Positions 50,081-61,049 of a stretch of 64,000 nucleotides of DNA are shown piece after piece. Made by a program: the position numbers and the translations under genes. Origin of the DNA: Zygnema cylindricum (lineage: Eukaryota > Streptophyta > Zygnematophyceae > Zygnematales > Zygnemataceae); assembly GCA_037447655.1 (NCBI GenBank), contig JBBHKE010000927.1, positions 202,400 to 266,399 of the forward strand, read 5' to 3'. Each line of letters begins with the position of its first letter. The stretch's first letter is position 1. The notes under the pieces are model-generated. The model ran no database searches and was not told the origin of the DNA. It was given only the letters and a program-made list of their open reading frames with translations.

Positions 50081-51500
50081 TGAGTATATGCTGAGCCAGT
50101 TAGGTTACACAGGCAATAATCTCTCCGTTTAGGTTCTTAACACTAACACCTAGGACTCGATATATTCAGTACTTACAATCTTCAGTTGCCTATTTAATTG
50201 GTAAGCAAAACTGCAAAAGTTTACTGAATATATCTGAAGCTCCTAACCATCAGCAACTAGAAAGTCTTCGAAACTCTCAAAAAATTGCCGATAAACTTCA
50301 GTCAACAAATAACAAACCTACGCTTAAGCTTCTAAACGTGCGACGATTCCGTACGAAATTTGCATGGAGTCGGCATCCCGTGCAAAATTTCTTTTGAGTT
50401 GCATATCGAGGTCAAACCGACCCTGTTTTTAACACTTCTGAAAGTGTGACAATTCCGCCTGGAATTCGCACGGAATCGGCGTCTCATACGAAATATCTTT
50501 TTTGCATATCGAGATCGAGACGACCCTACTCAATACAGCATAGAAATCGTCTCTCTACAAATTCAATACACAAATTTTGTGACAAAAGCTGATGCTCACA
50601 TAGCGTATCGCGAAACGAGATACTTTCAACTGCGAACAGGAAACCAGGCTGTCAACTGTTTAAATCGTTAACTATTTATAGGGTTCGATACAGTTTTAAA
50701 ACATATTATTTGCTTATTTAGTACTAAAACGATAAAGTACTGTACTTTCGAGCTCGGGCTTCAGGCTTCGGCATTTCGCCGGCTGAATATTGTATGTACA
50801 CTGCCCAAGTGCCCATCATTGATAAAGGAATTAATGGTGTAGAAGCGAAATTAGAACGTATAAAACTAATTTAATGTAAGGAGACATGGCGCATTGTGTC
50901 CACTCCCTTACAATGGAGTAGAATGTATTGTTAATGTACTCTATGCAAGAGATTTTTTATGAATTTGTCATCTAAGAGTGAATTCTAGAGTGTGAGGTCT
51001 AGAATGATGCAATCTATGAGCAGATATTTTAAGCTATTAGTGTGGCACATTCCTAGTACCCTATCATACGCATCAAAAATGTATAAGATATAAAATATAT
51101 CCTTTGAAACAAAACAAGCAAATAAGTAGCAAAAAAGTGTTTGCTGATGATAACCATATGGTTTAATATTGAACAATGACATTTGGGACTTTGTCTATGT
51201 GTTTCCTTTATGTGTCTTATGAAATGAATTCCTTATAGATCTACCTCCCTTTCCTCCTCTCTCTTCTTCTCCTCCTCCGTCGCCTCCTCCAAACCCCCCC
51301 CCCACCCCCCCCCCCCCCCCCCCCCAAGTCCTCCCCCGCCATTGCCTCCTCCTCCTCCTCCTCCACTTCCTCCGCCGAATTCCCCACCTCCACCTCCTCT
51401 CCCCATATGCTTTCCTTTTTTGGGCTCGCCTAGAATCAGGAAGCCATTGCAATTGCTCCACTTTTCTCATTTTATGCTAAATGCAATGTTGCAAATGGAA
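50081..51500. other. Intergenic region upstream of the p24 gene
   Basis: No gene is recognised. Two related blocks, about 50,330-50,430 and 50,445-50,530, share CGTGCGACGATTCCG/GTGTGACAATTCCGC, GAATCGGCGTC and TTTTGCATATCGAG, so there is a diverged direct repeat. A partial MITE end starts at 50,799. A (CCT)n plus poly-C tract lies at 51,241-51,410. Confidence 0.5.
51241..51410 (+). repeat. CCT-rich microsatellite with poly-C core
   Basis: CTCCTCCTCC units around a long poly-C run near 51,294-51,325. The minus-strand Gly/Arg frame and the plus-strand Pro frame are artefacts of the repeat. Confidence 0.9.
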
Positions 51501-51714
51501 CACCATGAATCGCTATTAGTGTTAATGTTGTTTTCGTCACTTAAAATATTTTTCTCCGTACACACTTGTCGGATTGTGGATCTGACAGTTGTGATTGAAA
51601 GGTAAGATTCTCAACTTCGGATTGGCGATCTCGAATTGAAAATCCGACAAGTGTGTACTGAGAAAGGATGTATTAAGTGGCAAAAACAACGTTAACACTA
51701 ATAACGCTGCAACG
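51501..51714. mobile_element. MITE-like element
   Basis: Ends CACCATGAATCGCTATTAGT and ACACTAATAACGCTGCAACG are inverted. The arms TTTTCGTCACTTAAAATATT and ATGTATTAAGTGGCAAAAAC, and the centre with ACACTTGTCGGATTGT and AATCCGACAAGTGTGT, are shared with the copies at 21.9 and 38.1 kb. Confidence 0.75.
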
Positions 51715-51807
51715 TTTAGTTGTATAATCCAAAACATGGAGAATGCAAATGTGAGTGCATTGCCTCTGCACATCACCCGACACATAAATGAAATCAAGTG
51801 ATCACGA

Positions 51808-53148
51808 TGTTATTATTTTTTTGTTTTATTCGGGGGAGCAAATACAATGCAGATGTATATAAGGGGTTAAGATGAAGCATCTAGTAAGTTTCTTATAGAA
51901 TTTTGTCGTTTTCCAGAGGTCCCCGTTGTTGGGATATTGTCGTTTTGCAGCATTTCGCGAAGCGTCATACCAACATTTATTTGTTGGACGTGAAGTGTCA
52001 CGTCATCATAAAAAATGTACGACATCGTTTCGTGGCGGTAATTTTGTTATTCGCGAACGAAATGCACTATTTCATTTCGCGTGACTTTTATTTGCGTGCG
52101 CAAATGTTTGATTTTGCGTGCAGGTGTGTTCGTGAAGCGACACGTGTAAAGTCAAATTTTGGAGTTAGTCGTTTGGAAAGAAGAAAGCGCGTGCGCCTTT
52201 CTTCGTGGAACTTTCATTGCAGTGTGCGACAGTTAGTTAGGGACAGAGTTCGTCGCTACGCTAAGTCTTGCTTGTCTTACCTTGTTGTCTAGTAGTGCAG
52301 AGTAGCGATTATATAGGCAGCAGTGTACGTTGTAGAGTATAATGAATGAATTAATCAATCTATCTAGGATGATTAATCTTAGAGTAAGAGATTATTTAAA
52401 GAAGAGAGAAGAGAGAGAGAAGAGAGAAGAGAGATGATGTAAAGAGGCTTCGGCCAATAACAATTATAATTTTTTTTGGCTGAATATTTCTCTTGTCTTT
52501 TATGAGCTTCCGCTATGTAATGATTTAATATTTGTGAATTTATTTGAGTGAATGTCTTTTGCTTAAGATCTTACAATTGGTATCGGAGCTAGTGCTTCAA
52601 AGATAGAGAGAGCGCAAGGGGAGGTATAAAAATAGAAATACTCTTTCCCCCATGTCGAATTCGGAGAGAGCAAGAGAGTTCAATTTTTCGGGTTCTCAAT
52701 TTGAGGAGACCCAAAATACAAAGAGAAAATTTGAGGAAATGTTTGATACACTTATCAGATATGTAGATTCTCGTTTTCAAACTCAACCGAGTGAGAGCAA
52801 AAAAAACACTTCCTTTTCGGCTATCGATCCATTCTATGGAGGAGCTAATGAGAGTGAGAGAAAAGAGAGGATTAGGACGGGAAAGGCGAAGATAGTAGAT
52901 GAATAGTCCGATTTTGGCGAAGGATTCGAAAACGAAGAAAATTATAATATGTCAGGAAAATCTATGGCCTTTAATGGCTCCAATTATGCCGTTTGGAAGA
53001 AGTTTATTTTATGCCAACTTATTATCAAGAAGCTTTGGAGGATTGTCAACAGAGAGGAAAAAATGCCTATTGAGAGCAAGGTGCGTGCCCAGTGGAGGTT
53101 AAAAGATATTGCGGCAATGACCGGTTTGATGAAAAATTGCACTTCTTC
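51808..53148 (+). mobile_element. Copia-type LTR retrotransposon, 5' part (outer, interrupted)
   Basis: A primer binding site TGGTATCGGAGC (52,578-52,589) follows an LTR-like end TTACA at 52,575; this is the common copia site pairing with the initiator Met tRNA. The LTR start is unclear (perhaps near 51,808). A gag frame begins at 52,652 (MSNSERAREFNFSG), has an in-frame TAG at about 52,904, and continues as FNGSNYAVWKKFILCQLIIK, the typical copia gag opening. It is cut at 53,149 by the LTR of the next element, and no pol of this element was found. Confidence 0.7.
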
Positions 53149-54521
53149 TGTTGAAATGTATGTATTTTCTAGGTCTAAACAAAGGGAAAATTAATAAAGA
53201 GGAAGCAATCTGCCTCTCACTCCACTCTCCAAACCCCCACACTTGTAGCAGTCATTGAAGGTTGGAGAGATAGCTAGAGCCACGGCTACCCATGCTCCCT
53301 AGGGAGAGAGACAGCCTGTAGTTTTTGGTAGGTTTACAAAAATATATCTAGGTCTAAATAAAGGGAAAATTAATAAAGAGGAAGTCAGCAAAAGCAATTT
53401 GCCTCTCGCTCTACTCTCCAAACCTCCACACTTGTCGCAGTCACTAAAGATTGGAGAGATAGCTAGAGCCATGGCTGCCCATGCTCCCTAGGGAGAGAGA
53501 CAGCCTGTAGTTTTTGGTAGGTTTACCAAAACTCTCTTGACGGACCCATGATTTGATCCTGGTACATGCCGTCCGTTAAAAATCAGATAGCCGATACCTT
53601 AATCCAGTAGTCAAGGAACTATGCTAGAATATATAGGGTACGATAAATATATAAAACAGAAATAGTTAGACTAATTCATTTAACGACATGGTAAGACATA
53701 GAAACAGTTTGTATTGTACAGACTACGTGTTTTCTCGAAACAGATATCGCGCATTTGTTTCAAATGTGAAACAAATATCGCGCACTGGTTTCAAATATGA
53801 AACAAATATCGCGCAATTATTTAGACGGCCAATTTCAAATGTTGGTCTAAATCGAACGGCCATAGTGCGAGCCGGGATTCCGGAGTGGGCGACTTGGCGT
53901 TTTCGGGCACCGCCACTCCGAATGACACGTGGCAGGATCCAGGAGGATTGCGGGATTTCCGAAACTTAACATGATAATTCCGGATGTGACACATATCACA
54001 TTATGGCGATGTCGTACATTGACCGTACAAAAAGTACGACGGTGCTTGTACTTTCTTGTACGCTACAGTCTTACGATTGGACCGTTTCTCAGTACTAGGG
54101 AGCTTTGAGAGGGGTTTTAGGACTTAGAATAATTTTGCCAGGTAGTTGACTCTCTCCTAGAGATCATCTGTATAAATAGGCAAACTTTGCCATTTAATTA
54201 CAACTCACTCAGTCAACCATTTTCAACGATTCTTTTTGCTGCGGACTTAGGGGAGTCCACACTACACTGGGGTGTAGTCGGTCAGAGTTTTTGCATGCCA
54301 GGGTGGATGCATTTCTAAGGGAAAGTCAAAGTGGGTGAATGTGTCCAAAACTCATATTCTAACTTTGTATTCTGTGGTGGAACTAAGCACACAGAAAGTC
54401 TTATTTCACAGGGGTGAAGATATAATGGGTTTGTGATTGTCAAGGGGTCAATCATTTGGGTTTATATCAACTTGGAGTCGGCACTATCTAGATTAACTTC
54501 TTTTGGATCTGCGATTTTCTG

Positions 54522-55835
54522 ATGGCAATGGAGCACACAGAGTTTCAGGTTATGGGCCCACCATCTAGGGTGCCTATGTTCGTTGGAACCGACTTCACTT
54601 ATTAGGAGTTTACGATGGAGGGATTGCTTTTCGAAAAGCACTTGTGGAGAATTGTTTCGGGACAAGTGAGGTGTCCGCCACCGGGATTTGGTGTAACTCA
54701 CTACGGAGATTCATCAAGGACCTCCTTGAAAACCAATCGTATTTCAGATGCAACGGAAGGTGAAGGGAAAATTATTGCCATGGAAGGGGGAAATGGGGAG
54801 AAGGATAAAGGGACACCTATGGTGAGGGGAGCTAGGCTCTCCGTCACATCTCCACTTAGAGGGGTTATAAGTAAAACTGAAGAAAATGATAATAAAATTT
54901 GGGAGTATAAAAACAGTATAGCAAAACATCTCATACTTAGAAATGTGTTTAAGTCCATATCTATCACCTTTTTAAATCTAACCAAGTCTTCGGAAATTTG
55001 AGAAACACTAAGTCAGATTTATACGAGTGAGACTATTCAAAGGCAGCAATTAGTAAAACAAGAAATAGATGCCTATGTTTATAAAGGCGGTAGCATGATA
55101 GAGTTTTGCAAAGATATTGCTGCGCTATATGTTGAGTTTGCTAGTGCGGGATATGTAGAATCTGAGAAGGAGAAGATTAATACACTACTTATGAAACTCC
55201 CAGATGAGTACGATATCATCATTTGTCGTATGCTGGAGATTTACCATGGGGATAATTCTTGTGAGGGAAAGCACTGTGGATGAGTACGATAACATCATTT
55301 GTCGTATGCTGGAGATTTACCATGGGGATAATTCTTGTGAGGGAAAGCACTGTGGAGCTTCGTAGAGGAAGTAACGGGTGAATGCACTAATAGTTGGTGG
55401 TGACTGGCGGATGCGTGATGAGGTGAATGGCAACGACGAGCGGAAGCGTGATGAGAGGAAGAAAGACAAAGGTAAACCTTATCAGAATTTTGGTGGAAAG
55501 AAAAAGAGAGGAAAAGAAAGGGGAGCTTTGAAAAAGGGGGTTTGCTTCTTTTGTAGGGAGTCGGGTTACTATATGGAGGAATGCTCTAGTTTGGAAGAAA
55601 TTAGAAGTTGGAATGTTGATGAGGAGGAACAAGGGGAAGAGGAGAACGAGGATGAACAATTTTTGGAGCTTCTCCGCATCGGTAATATGGGGAAGAAAGA
55701 AAAGCACACAGAAATTCCACGAAAGCAACAGTGTGCTTTTGGAGGTATAAAGGAATTAAAGAGAGAGGAGAAACTTAAGGGAGTTCATATTATTGAGGAT
55801 AGTTTCATAGATATTTTGGAAATAGAAAACTGGTA
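54522..55835 (+). pseudogene. Copia gag pseudogene
   Basis: Starts MAMEHTEFQVMGPPSRVP and meets an in-frame TAG at 54,603-54,605. It continues as LLFEKHLWRIVSGQVRCPPP, stops again at 55,000, then resumes with AYVYKGGSMIEFCKD and LMKLPDEYDIIICRM. A 76-bp exact-type tandem duplication (55,203-55,278 and 55,279-55,354, one mismatch) breaks the frame. The last piece (55,378-55,835) is Lys/Arg/Glu-rich and contains a knuckle-like CFFCRESGYYMEEC in which the usual His of CCHC is Tyr. It is closely related to the gag of the opposite-strand element at 60-61 kb. Confidence 0.75.
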
Positions 55836-55952
55836 GGAAAGAAAGACTTCAACGGATTTCGAGGAAAGGGGAGAAGTAAATCTAAAGGGGGCTTTAAAAG
55901 ATAGATGAGAAGAGGAATATTTGATTAAAAGTTTAGGGGAGGAGAAATATAT

Positions 55953-56246
55953 TTGGGAATAAAAATAGAAAGTGATAGTGGAAAGAATTCCGTGGGAGAG
56001 AGTGAGGAAAGTTCAGAAAATGGGGTAATTATCATGGATAAAAATATGAGTTCGGAAGATGTAGATTTTATGAGGAACTTAGTGGGGACTCTTGATTTTA
56101 GGATAAATTTGGAGGGTAATGGTTTTGACATCACTAATGGGAGTGATGCCATCTGTGAAGGTGTGCCTGTAAAAGGGTTAGCATCAGGGTTAGCATGCAT
56201 CGAGGTTAGCATCTGGGTGTGTGTTGCAGATTGGAGATGGGGCTGA
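55953..56246 (+). pseudogene. Copia RNase H remnant
   Basis: A short open frame with NGVIIMDKNMSSEDVDFM and FDITNGSDAICEGVPVKG. These match the linker and the TWSDASYGDAP region of the RNase H of the opposite-strand element (57.0-57.4 kb). The reverse transcriptase that should precede it is absent, which defines the internal deletion. Confidence 0.6.
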
Positions 56247-56833
56247 CTATTTGAATTGCAAAAGGAAAATTGGATTTTGTGTGGATGTAAAAGAGATGAA
56301 GTGGGTAAAATCTTTGTTTGGATTTATGAAAAGTGGCATGCTAAATAAAGTGTGTGATCAACAAGATGCAATTTTTATTTAAGCTCATCTAATAGACCTA
56401 TTTGAATATGAGGTTGTTTACTTAAAGTTTTATGCGAAGAAAAGAAAGAAGAAAAATAAAAGAAAAATGTATTTGGTAGGAGTACACTAGAAAATAAGGG
56501 GAGTGTTGAAATGTATGTATTTTCTAAGTCTGAATAAATGGAAAATTAATAAAATTGAAGTCAGCAAAAGCAGTCTGCCTCTCGCTCCACTCTCCAAGCC
56601 CCCACACTTGTCGCAGTCATTGAAGGTTGGAGTGATAGCTAGAGCCATGGTTGCCCATGCTGCCTAGGGAGAGAGACAGTCTCTAGTTTTTGGTAGGTTT
56701 ACCAAAACTCTCTTGACGGACCCATGATTTGATCCTGGTACATGCCGTCCGTTAAGAATCAGATAGCCGATAGCTTTATCATGTAGTCTAGGACCTATGC
56801 TGGAATATATAGGGTACGATAAATATATAAAAC

Positions 56834-56843
56834 NNNNNNNNNN
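56834..56843. other. Assembly gap (10 N)
   Basis: Ten N bases inside or next to the 3' LTR of the plus-strand element. The sequence to the right begins within the 3' region of an inverted, related element, so the real content of the gap is likely one or two LTRs. Confidence 0.99.
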
Positions 56844-56910
56844 TTGCTAGGATCTTTCTCTCTAACCCTCCGTTGGTTCTCTCAGTACTCTATAGAACAA
56901 CCTTGATCTC

Positions 56911-57379
56911 TTAATACCAACGTAAAAGTTGCTTACTGCTCCAACAGCAAGCACCTTCCCCCACATACAAAACATATCCAGAAGTGCATCTTCTCATAGG
57001 TGCATCCCCATAACTGGCATCACTCCAAGTGGTGATATCAGTGTGCTCCCCTCCAAAATGCAACCATAATTCTCTAGTTCCAACAAGATATCTCATGACT
57101 CTCTTGGTTGCCTCCCAATCTCTCTTTCTAGGATCGTTAAGTCTTCTACTAAAGACTCCTACTGCTGCTACTATGGCCGGCCTTGTACAGTTCATAAAGT
57201 AGATCAAACTTCCTACGACCTGTCTGTAAGGAATAGTCTTCATAAAACTCTCTCTCCTCTAGACTCATCTGATCATCTAAGATTATCACTCCTCCTTTTA
57301 CACTCCCATCACTTACTTTCTTCAAGTCCATGGGAGTGCTACAACTGTTAGCTTTCTCCATTTGGAATTTCTTAAGCAT
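56911..57379 (-). pseudogene. Copia RNase H region
   Basis: Two overlapping frames, from LKKFQMEKANSCSTPMDLKK to YRQVVGSLIYFMNCTRPAI, VSFSRRL-type linker, and WSDASYGDAPMRRCTSGYV, then SSKQ. WSDASYGD carries the first catalytic Asp of copia RNase H. A frameshift near 57,200 separates the two pieces. Confidence 0.85.
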
Positions 57380-57406
57380 ATTTCCTATTGCTTCTTTCTG
57401 AGTGAG

Positions 57407-58511
57407 TCATATGATCTTTTTCCCCCTATCTCTTTCCATTTGAATTCCCAAAATATATCTTGCCTCTCCTAAATCTTTCATTTCAAATCTGCTTCTAAGA
57501 TCTCTCTTTAACTTATTGATCTTCTCTAAAGACTTACTTAACACTAGCACATCATCCACATAAACTGCAATAAAGATCACACCATCCTCATCTTCAAACA
57601 TAAAGATAGAATGGTCAGAGCTGATCTTGATATATCTTAGACGAGTAAGTAACTCATCTAGTTTCTTATTCCACTTTTGGGGAGCCTGCTTAGGTCCATA
57701 CAAGGATTTTATGAGCCTGCAGACTTTACTCTCTTCCCCATTCTCCACAAACCCTTCCGGTTGCCCCATGAAGATTTCTTCCTCTAACTCACTATTGAGG
57801 ATGGCGGTCTTAATGTCCATTTGATGTATCTCCATGTTTTCCGTTGCTGCTAGACTGAGGAGAATCCTTACTGATGGGAAACGAACAACTGAACAAATGT
57901 CTCCTCATAGTCAATCCCCCCTTTGCCACCAAACGAGCCTTATATCTTTCGATGGTATTATCAGGGTTTAGTTTTAGTTTAAAGACCCATTTACAGCCAA
58001 TAGGTTTTCTGTCTAGGAGGCAATCCGCTAGTTCCCAGGTGTTTGTTTCCATAATGGTAGCCATCTCATCATTTACAGCGGTGATCCATTTGTCCTTTTC
58101 TAAACTGTTCACTGCCTCCAAGTATGACTGAGGCTCATCAGGATGAGATAGCTTAGTTACCTTATGAGCAACTTGTTTCTCTTGTAGCCCTTTGCTACTC
58201 CTTCTCCCCCCTTCAAATTCTAAAGCTAGAATAGAGGGAAGCCTTGGGTTTCTCCTTATTGTCTCATTAGCTCCCATATCCATGGAAGATGGTTCCGGTT
58301 CCTCCTCTTCTGTCTCCTCAAGGTTCATGGGAATATGTGAGGTATCTAGTAGCTCTCGTGTATCTTGGATCTCCCTTGAATCTGCAATCATGGTCTCACT
58401 CATGTCTTTTTTGGGAAAAACAGAGTTCTCCTCACTCTCGGACTCAAACCTGATTCTTATCTTTCTTAAAATATTTGAAGGGATCAATTGACTTTCCTTC
58501 ATCCATGACAA
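57407..58511 (-). pseudogene. Copia reverse transcriptase (RVT_2), frameshifted
   Basis: The N-terminal part (58,511-57,810) has SYLEAVNSLEKDKWITAVND, GCKWVFKLKLNPDNTIERYK and ARLVAKGG, then leaves frame. The C-terminal part (57,835-57,407) resumes with MDIKTAILNSELEEEIFM, the Asp of the first catalytic motif, and QPEGF, SLYGPKQAPQKW and the YVDDVLVL catalytic box. About 20 residues around the break at 57.85-57.90 kb lie in another frame. Confidence 0.92.
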
Positions 58512-58623
58512 CTAGGTGTTTGACCAGAATGATATCTTGCTTTGCTAAGTCATAGAATCTATATCCCGTGACAACCTCATCATATCCTACAAAATATCCT
58601 GGTTTTCCTTTAGCATCAAGTTT

Positions 58624-59160
58624 TCAGTTTTTCTTTTCCGTTACTAGACTGTAAACTTGGCTACCAAATACTTTAAGGTGAGAGATATGCGGTTTCCATC
58701 CAACCCATCTCTCATAAGATGTCATACCTTTGACTGCTGAGGTAAAGACTCTATTGTTAATATAGTTGTCATAGTTTATGGCTTCTGCCCAAAATCTCTT
58801 TCTTATTTTCTTGTCAGCCAACATACTGCTTAGTTTGTTCGGTTTAACCCTCAGCTAATCCATTTTGCTCTGGATTATGTGGTACAATTTTCTGGTGCTG
58901 AACTCCCTCATCTCTAAAGTATACCTCAAACTGGTTAGAGGTTTATTCTCCCCTGTTATCACTCCTTAATTTTTTAATGGGGGTAACTGGTTAGAGGTTT
59001 ATTCTCCCCTGTTATCACTCCTTAATTTTTTAATGGGGGTTCCATGCAACTTCTCACTCCAGGCTTTTATATTCTTTGAAGTAAGTTGGTGTTTCAGACT
59101 TGGTTTTTAGGAAGTAGACTCTAGAATATCTAGACCAGTCATCACTAATTGTCAACATAT
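58624..59160 (-). pseudogene. Copia integrase remnant
   Basis: The frame 58,824-58,624 reads RFWAEAINYDNYINNRVFT, YERWVGWKPHISHLKVFG, the C-terminal part of a copia integrase. Upstream sequence contains a 64-bp direct duplication (about 58,930-58,990 and 58,985-59,045, both with AACTGGTTAGAGGTTTATTC) and no intact DDE core. Confidence 0.75.
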
Positions 59161-59171
59161 ACCTCTTCCCT

Positions 59172-60029
59172 CTAACTGAGAGTACCCTTGCTAGTCCTTA
59201 GATATCTGTGTGGATCAATTAAAGATATAGAAAATATATTCTTTGTAAAATCTGGAACATGTAAAACATTGTGGAGGGTTTTTTTTGCAGACCTTACCCC
59301 CACATCTACCATTAGAGATACATCACCTTGTGTTGAGGACTGGACACTCATGCCACAGGTATAGTAGATATATTTCGGATGAGTTTGCTTTAAATTTGTA
59401 AAAATTGCCTTGTCCCAACACATGTGAGCCGATGCCTCGGTGTCCATGATCCATCCGCCATCTTTGGGACCCTCGCCATAGCAAATAACTCCGCATCCTC
59501 TTCATCATTGAAGCTCAAAGATGAAGCTGCATCATCTGTAAAGGTTGAAACAAGTGCATTTCCTTATCTGCAGTGAAGTAAATTTCATCCCTATACTTGG
59601 CTGTAAAGACTCCCTTTCTAGTGAAAGCATCAAACTCTTATTCATCTAACACAGATGTAGAAACAAGATTTTTACTCAGCTAAGGAATATAAAGCACATC
59701 TGAGAAAGTGAGAATATAAGTCTTACCCTCTACTAAAACTTTCAGGTCTACTGATCCTACTAGATCTGAGTATCAACTCTCCCATCCCCATACTCTATTT
59801 CTACTGTAGGGATTTTCCTTAGCTTAGTGAAGAGATTCTTGTCACGACACATATGCATGGATGCACCTGAGCCAATGATCCATCCTTCTTCTGGAGCTTC
59901 CTGAATTACTCCAAGGGCACACTTTTGTCTCCGAGGGATCTCCTTCTCCTCCAGACTCTCGTCAAGAAGAAGCTCCCCATCCTCCTCAGAGGAGTAGTCC
60001 TCGGTGTCTCCTGTCACCTTTTTGACCAA
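59172..60029 (-). pseudogene. Two successive copia protease modules
   Basis: The first module (from about 59,900 downwards) reads GWIIGSGASMHMCRDKNLFT; the second (59,447 downwards) reads WIMDTEASAHMCWDKAIFTN. Both align with the D-S-G-A-S active-site region of copia proteases, but the first has Gly for the catalytic Asp and the second has Glu in place of the Gly. Between them lies a post-protease segment resembling VEGKTYILTFSDVLYIP and SKNLVSTSVLDE, interrupted by stops. The second continues to LHNVLHVPDFTKNIFSI. Confidence 0.7.
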
Positions 60030-60039
60030 AAGTGTCTTT

Positions 60040-61024
60040 TTCTTCCCTCCGGATGAACCCCCTCCCTGGTTCTCTTAGAGCCTCGGTTCCGCCTGCTTGA
60101 CACAATCTGCAATAAAGTGCCCCGACTTTTTGCAAAAATGATATATGCCCTTTGGGGGCATCGGTCCTCCAGGTTGAACTCTTTTTTCTTTGCATGGTTT
60201 TTTCGGGTCCGGTCTCCAACTGTCCCCTTCGGCAGCTAGAGCTTCAATGCTCTTTCCACCTCTCTTGATCTCAATCGTGTTCTCCTACAGAAGAATCATG
60301 CGGACCACTGTATTCCACTTCCATGACCTATCAGTCATTCCCTGTACTCGGTACACTATATTCTCATATTCGTCGGGTAACTTCATGATTAGAGTGTTAA
60401 CCTTCATCTTCATTGTACCTGTCCATCCGACACTTTCAATCTCCATAGACAAACAAGAAAGATCATTACAGTAGTCTAACATCTTTCCCCCTTTGTAAGC
60501 ATAATTTCCCAACTTTTGCTTTGCCAACTGGAGCTCTTGAATTGTACCATCTCTATCAATCTCTATCAAACTCACCCACAACTCCTCGGCCTTGTAAACG
60601 CGAAAGTGGGGAGTTAACAAAGCTTATGTGAGGTGTCTCAGAATGAAGTACTTGGCAGCTATGTTGGCGTTTTCCCACATTTGAGTGTCAGATTCCACGG
60701 TCTTCACGATCGCCGCTCCGGGTGGCGTGAGAATAGGAGCAATAGGAGTACAAGGTATCTCCTTTCCTTTCCCCTTTTCGGACATAGTGCTGTCCCCATC
60801 ATGTGCCTCCTCTGCTACAGCAGATGTTGCTCATAAAACCTTATTCCACCAAATCCCAGTGGTATTCCCTGAGGTGGACGTTTCACTTGTCCACTAACAA
60901 TACCCCAATATTGTTTTTCACACAAATCCCTTGTCATCATGGCTTCCCAATAAATAAACCCTAATCCATTGAAGATGGGCACCCTAGAGAGTGGGCCCAT
61001 AACTTGCAATTTTGTGTCCTCCAT
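60040..61024 (-). pseudogene. Copia gag pseudogene with degenerate zinc knuckle
   Basis: Pieces in three frames: MEDTKLQVMGPLSRVPIFNG (from 61,024), then VYKAEELWVSLIEIDRD, LAKQKLGNYAYKGGKMLDYC and LIMKLPDEYENIVYRV (60,620-60,285), then a basic region and a knuckle YHFCKKSGHFIADC near 60,150 in which the first Cys is lost. It matches the plus-strand gag at 54.5-55.8 kb (for example YKGG and MKLPDEY). Confidence 0.8.
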
Positions 61025-61049
61025 TGGATCATAGAATTCAGGAAGCCTC

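Larger units (their letters stand above)
53149..56833 (+). mobile_element. Non-autonomous copia element with internal pol deletion
   Basis: The 5' LTR starts TGTTGAAATGTATG at 53,149 and contains a tandem duplication of about 179 bp (from 53,169 and from 53,348). It probably ends near 54,416, making it about 1.3 kb with TATAAATA near 54,172. The 3' LTR restarts with the same TGTTGAAATGTATG at 56,504 directly after a purine tract (AAAATAAGGGGAG) and runs into the assembly gap. Between them lie a gag pseudogene and only a remnant of the pol C-terminus; protease, integrase and reverse transcriptase are gone. Confidence 0.8.

Noticed and set aside
51195-51470. Gly/Arg-rich RNA-binding-like protein on the minus strand
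   Set aside because: It is the translation of the CCT/poly-C microsatellite.
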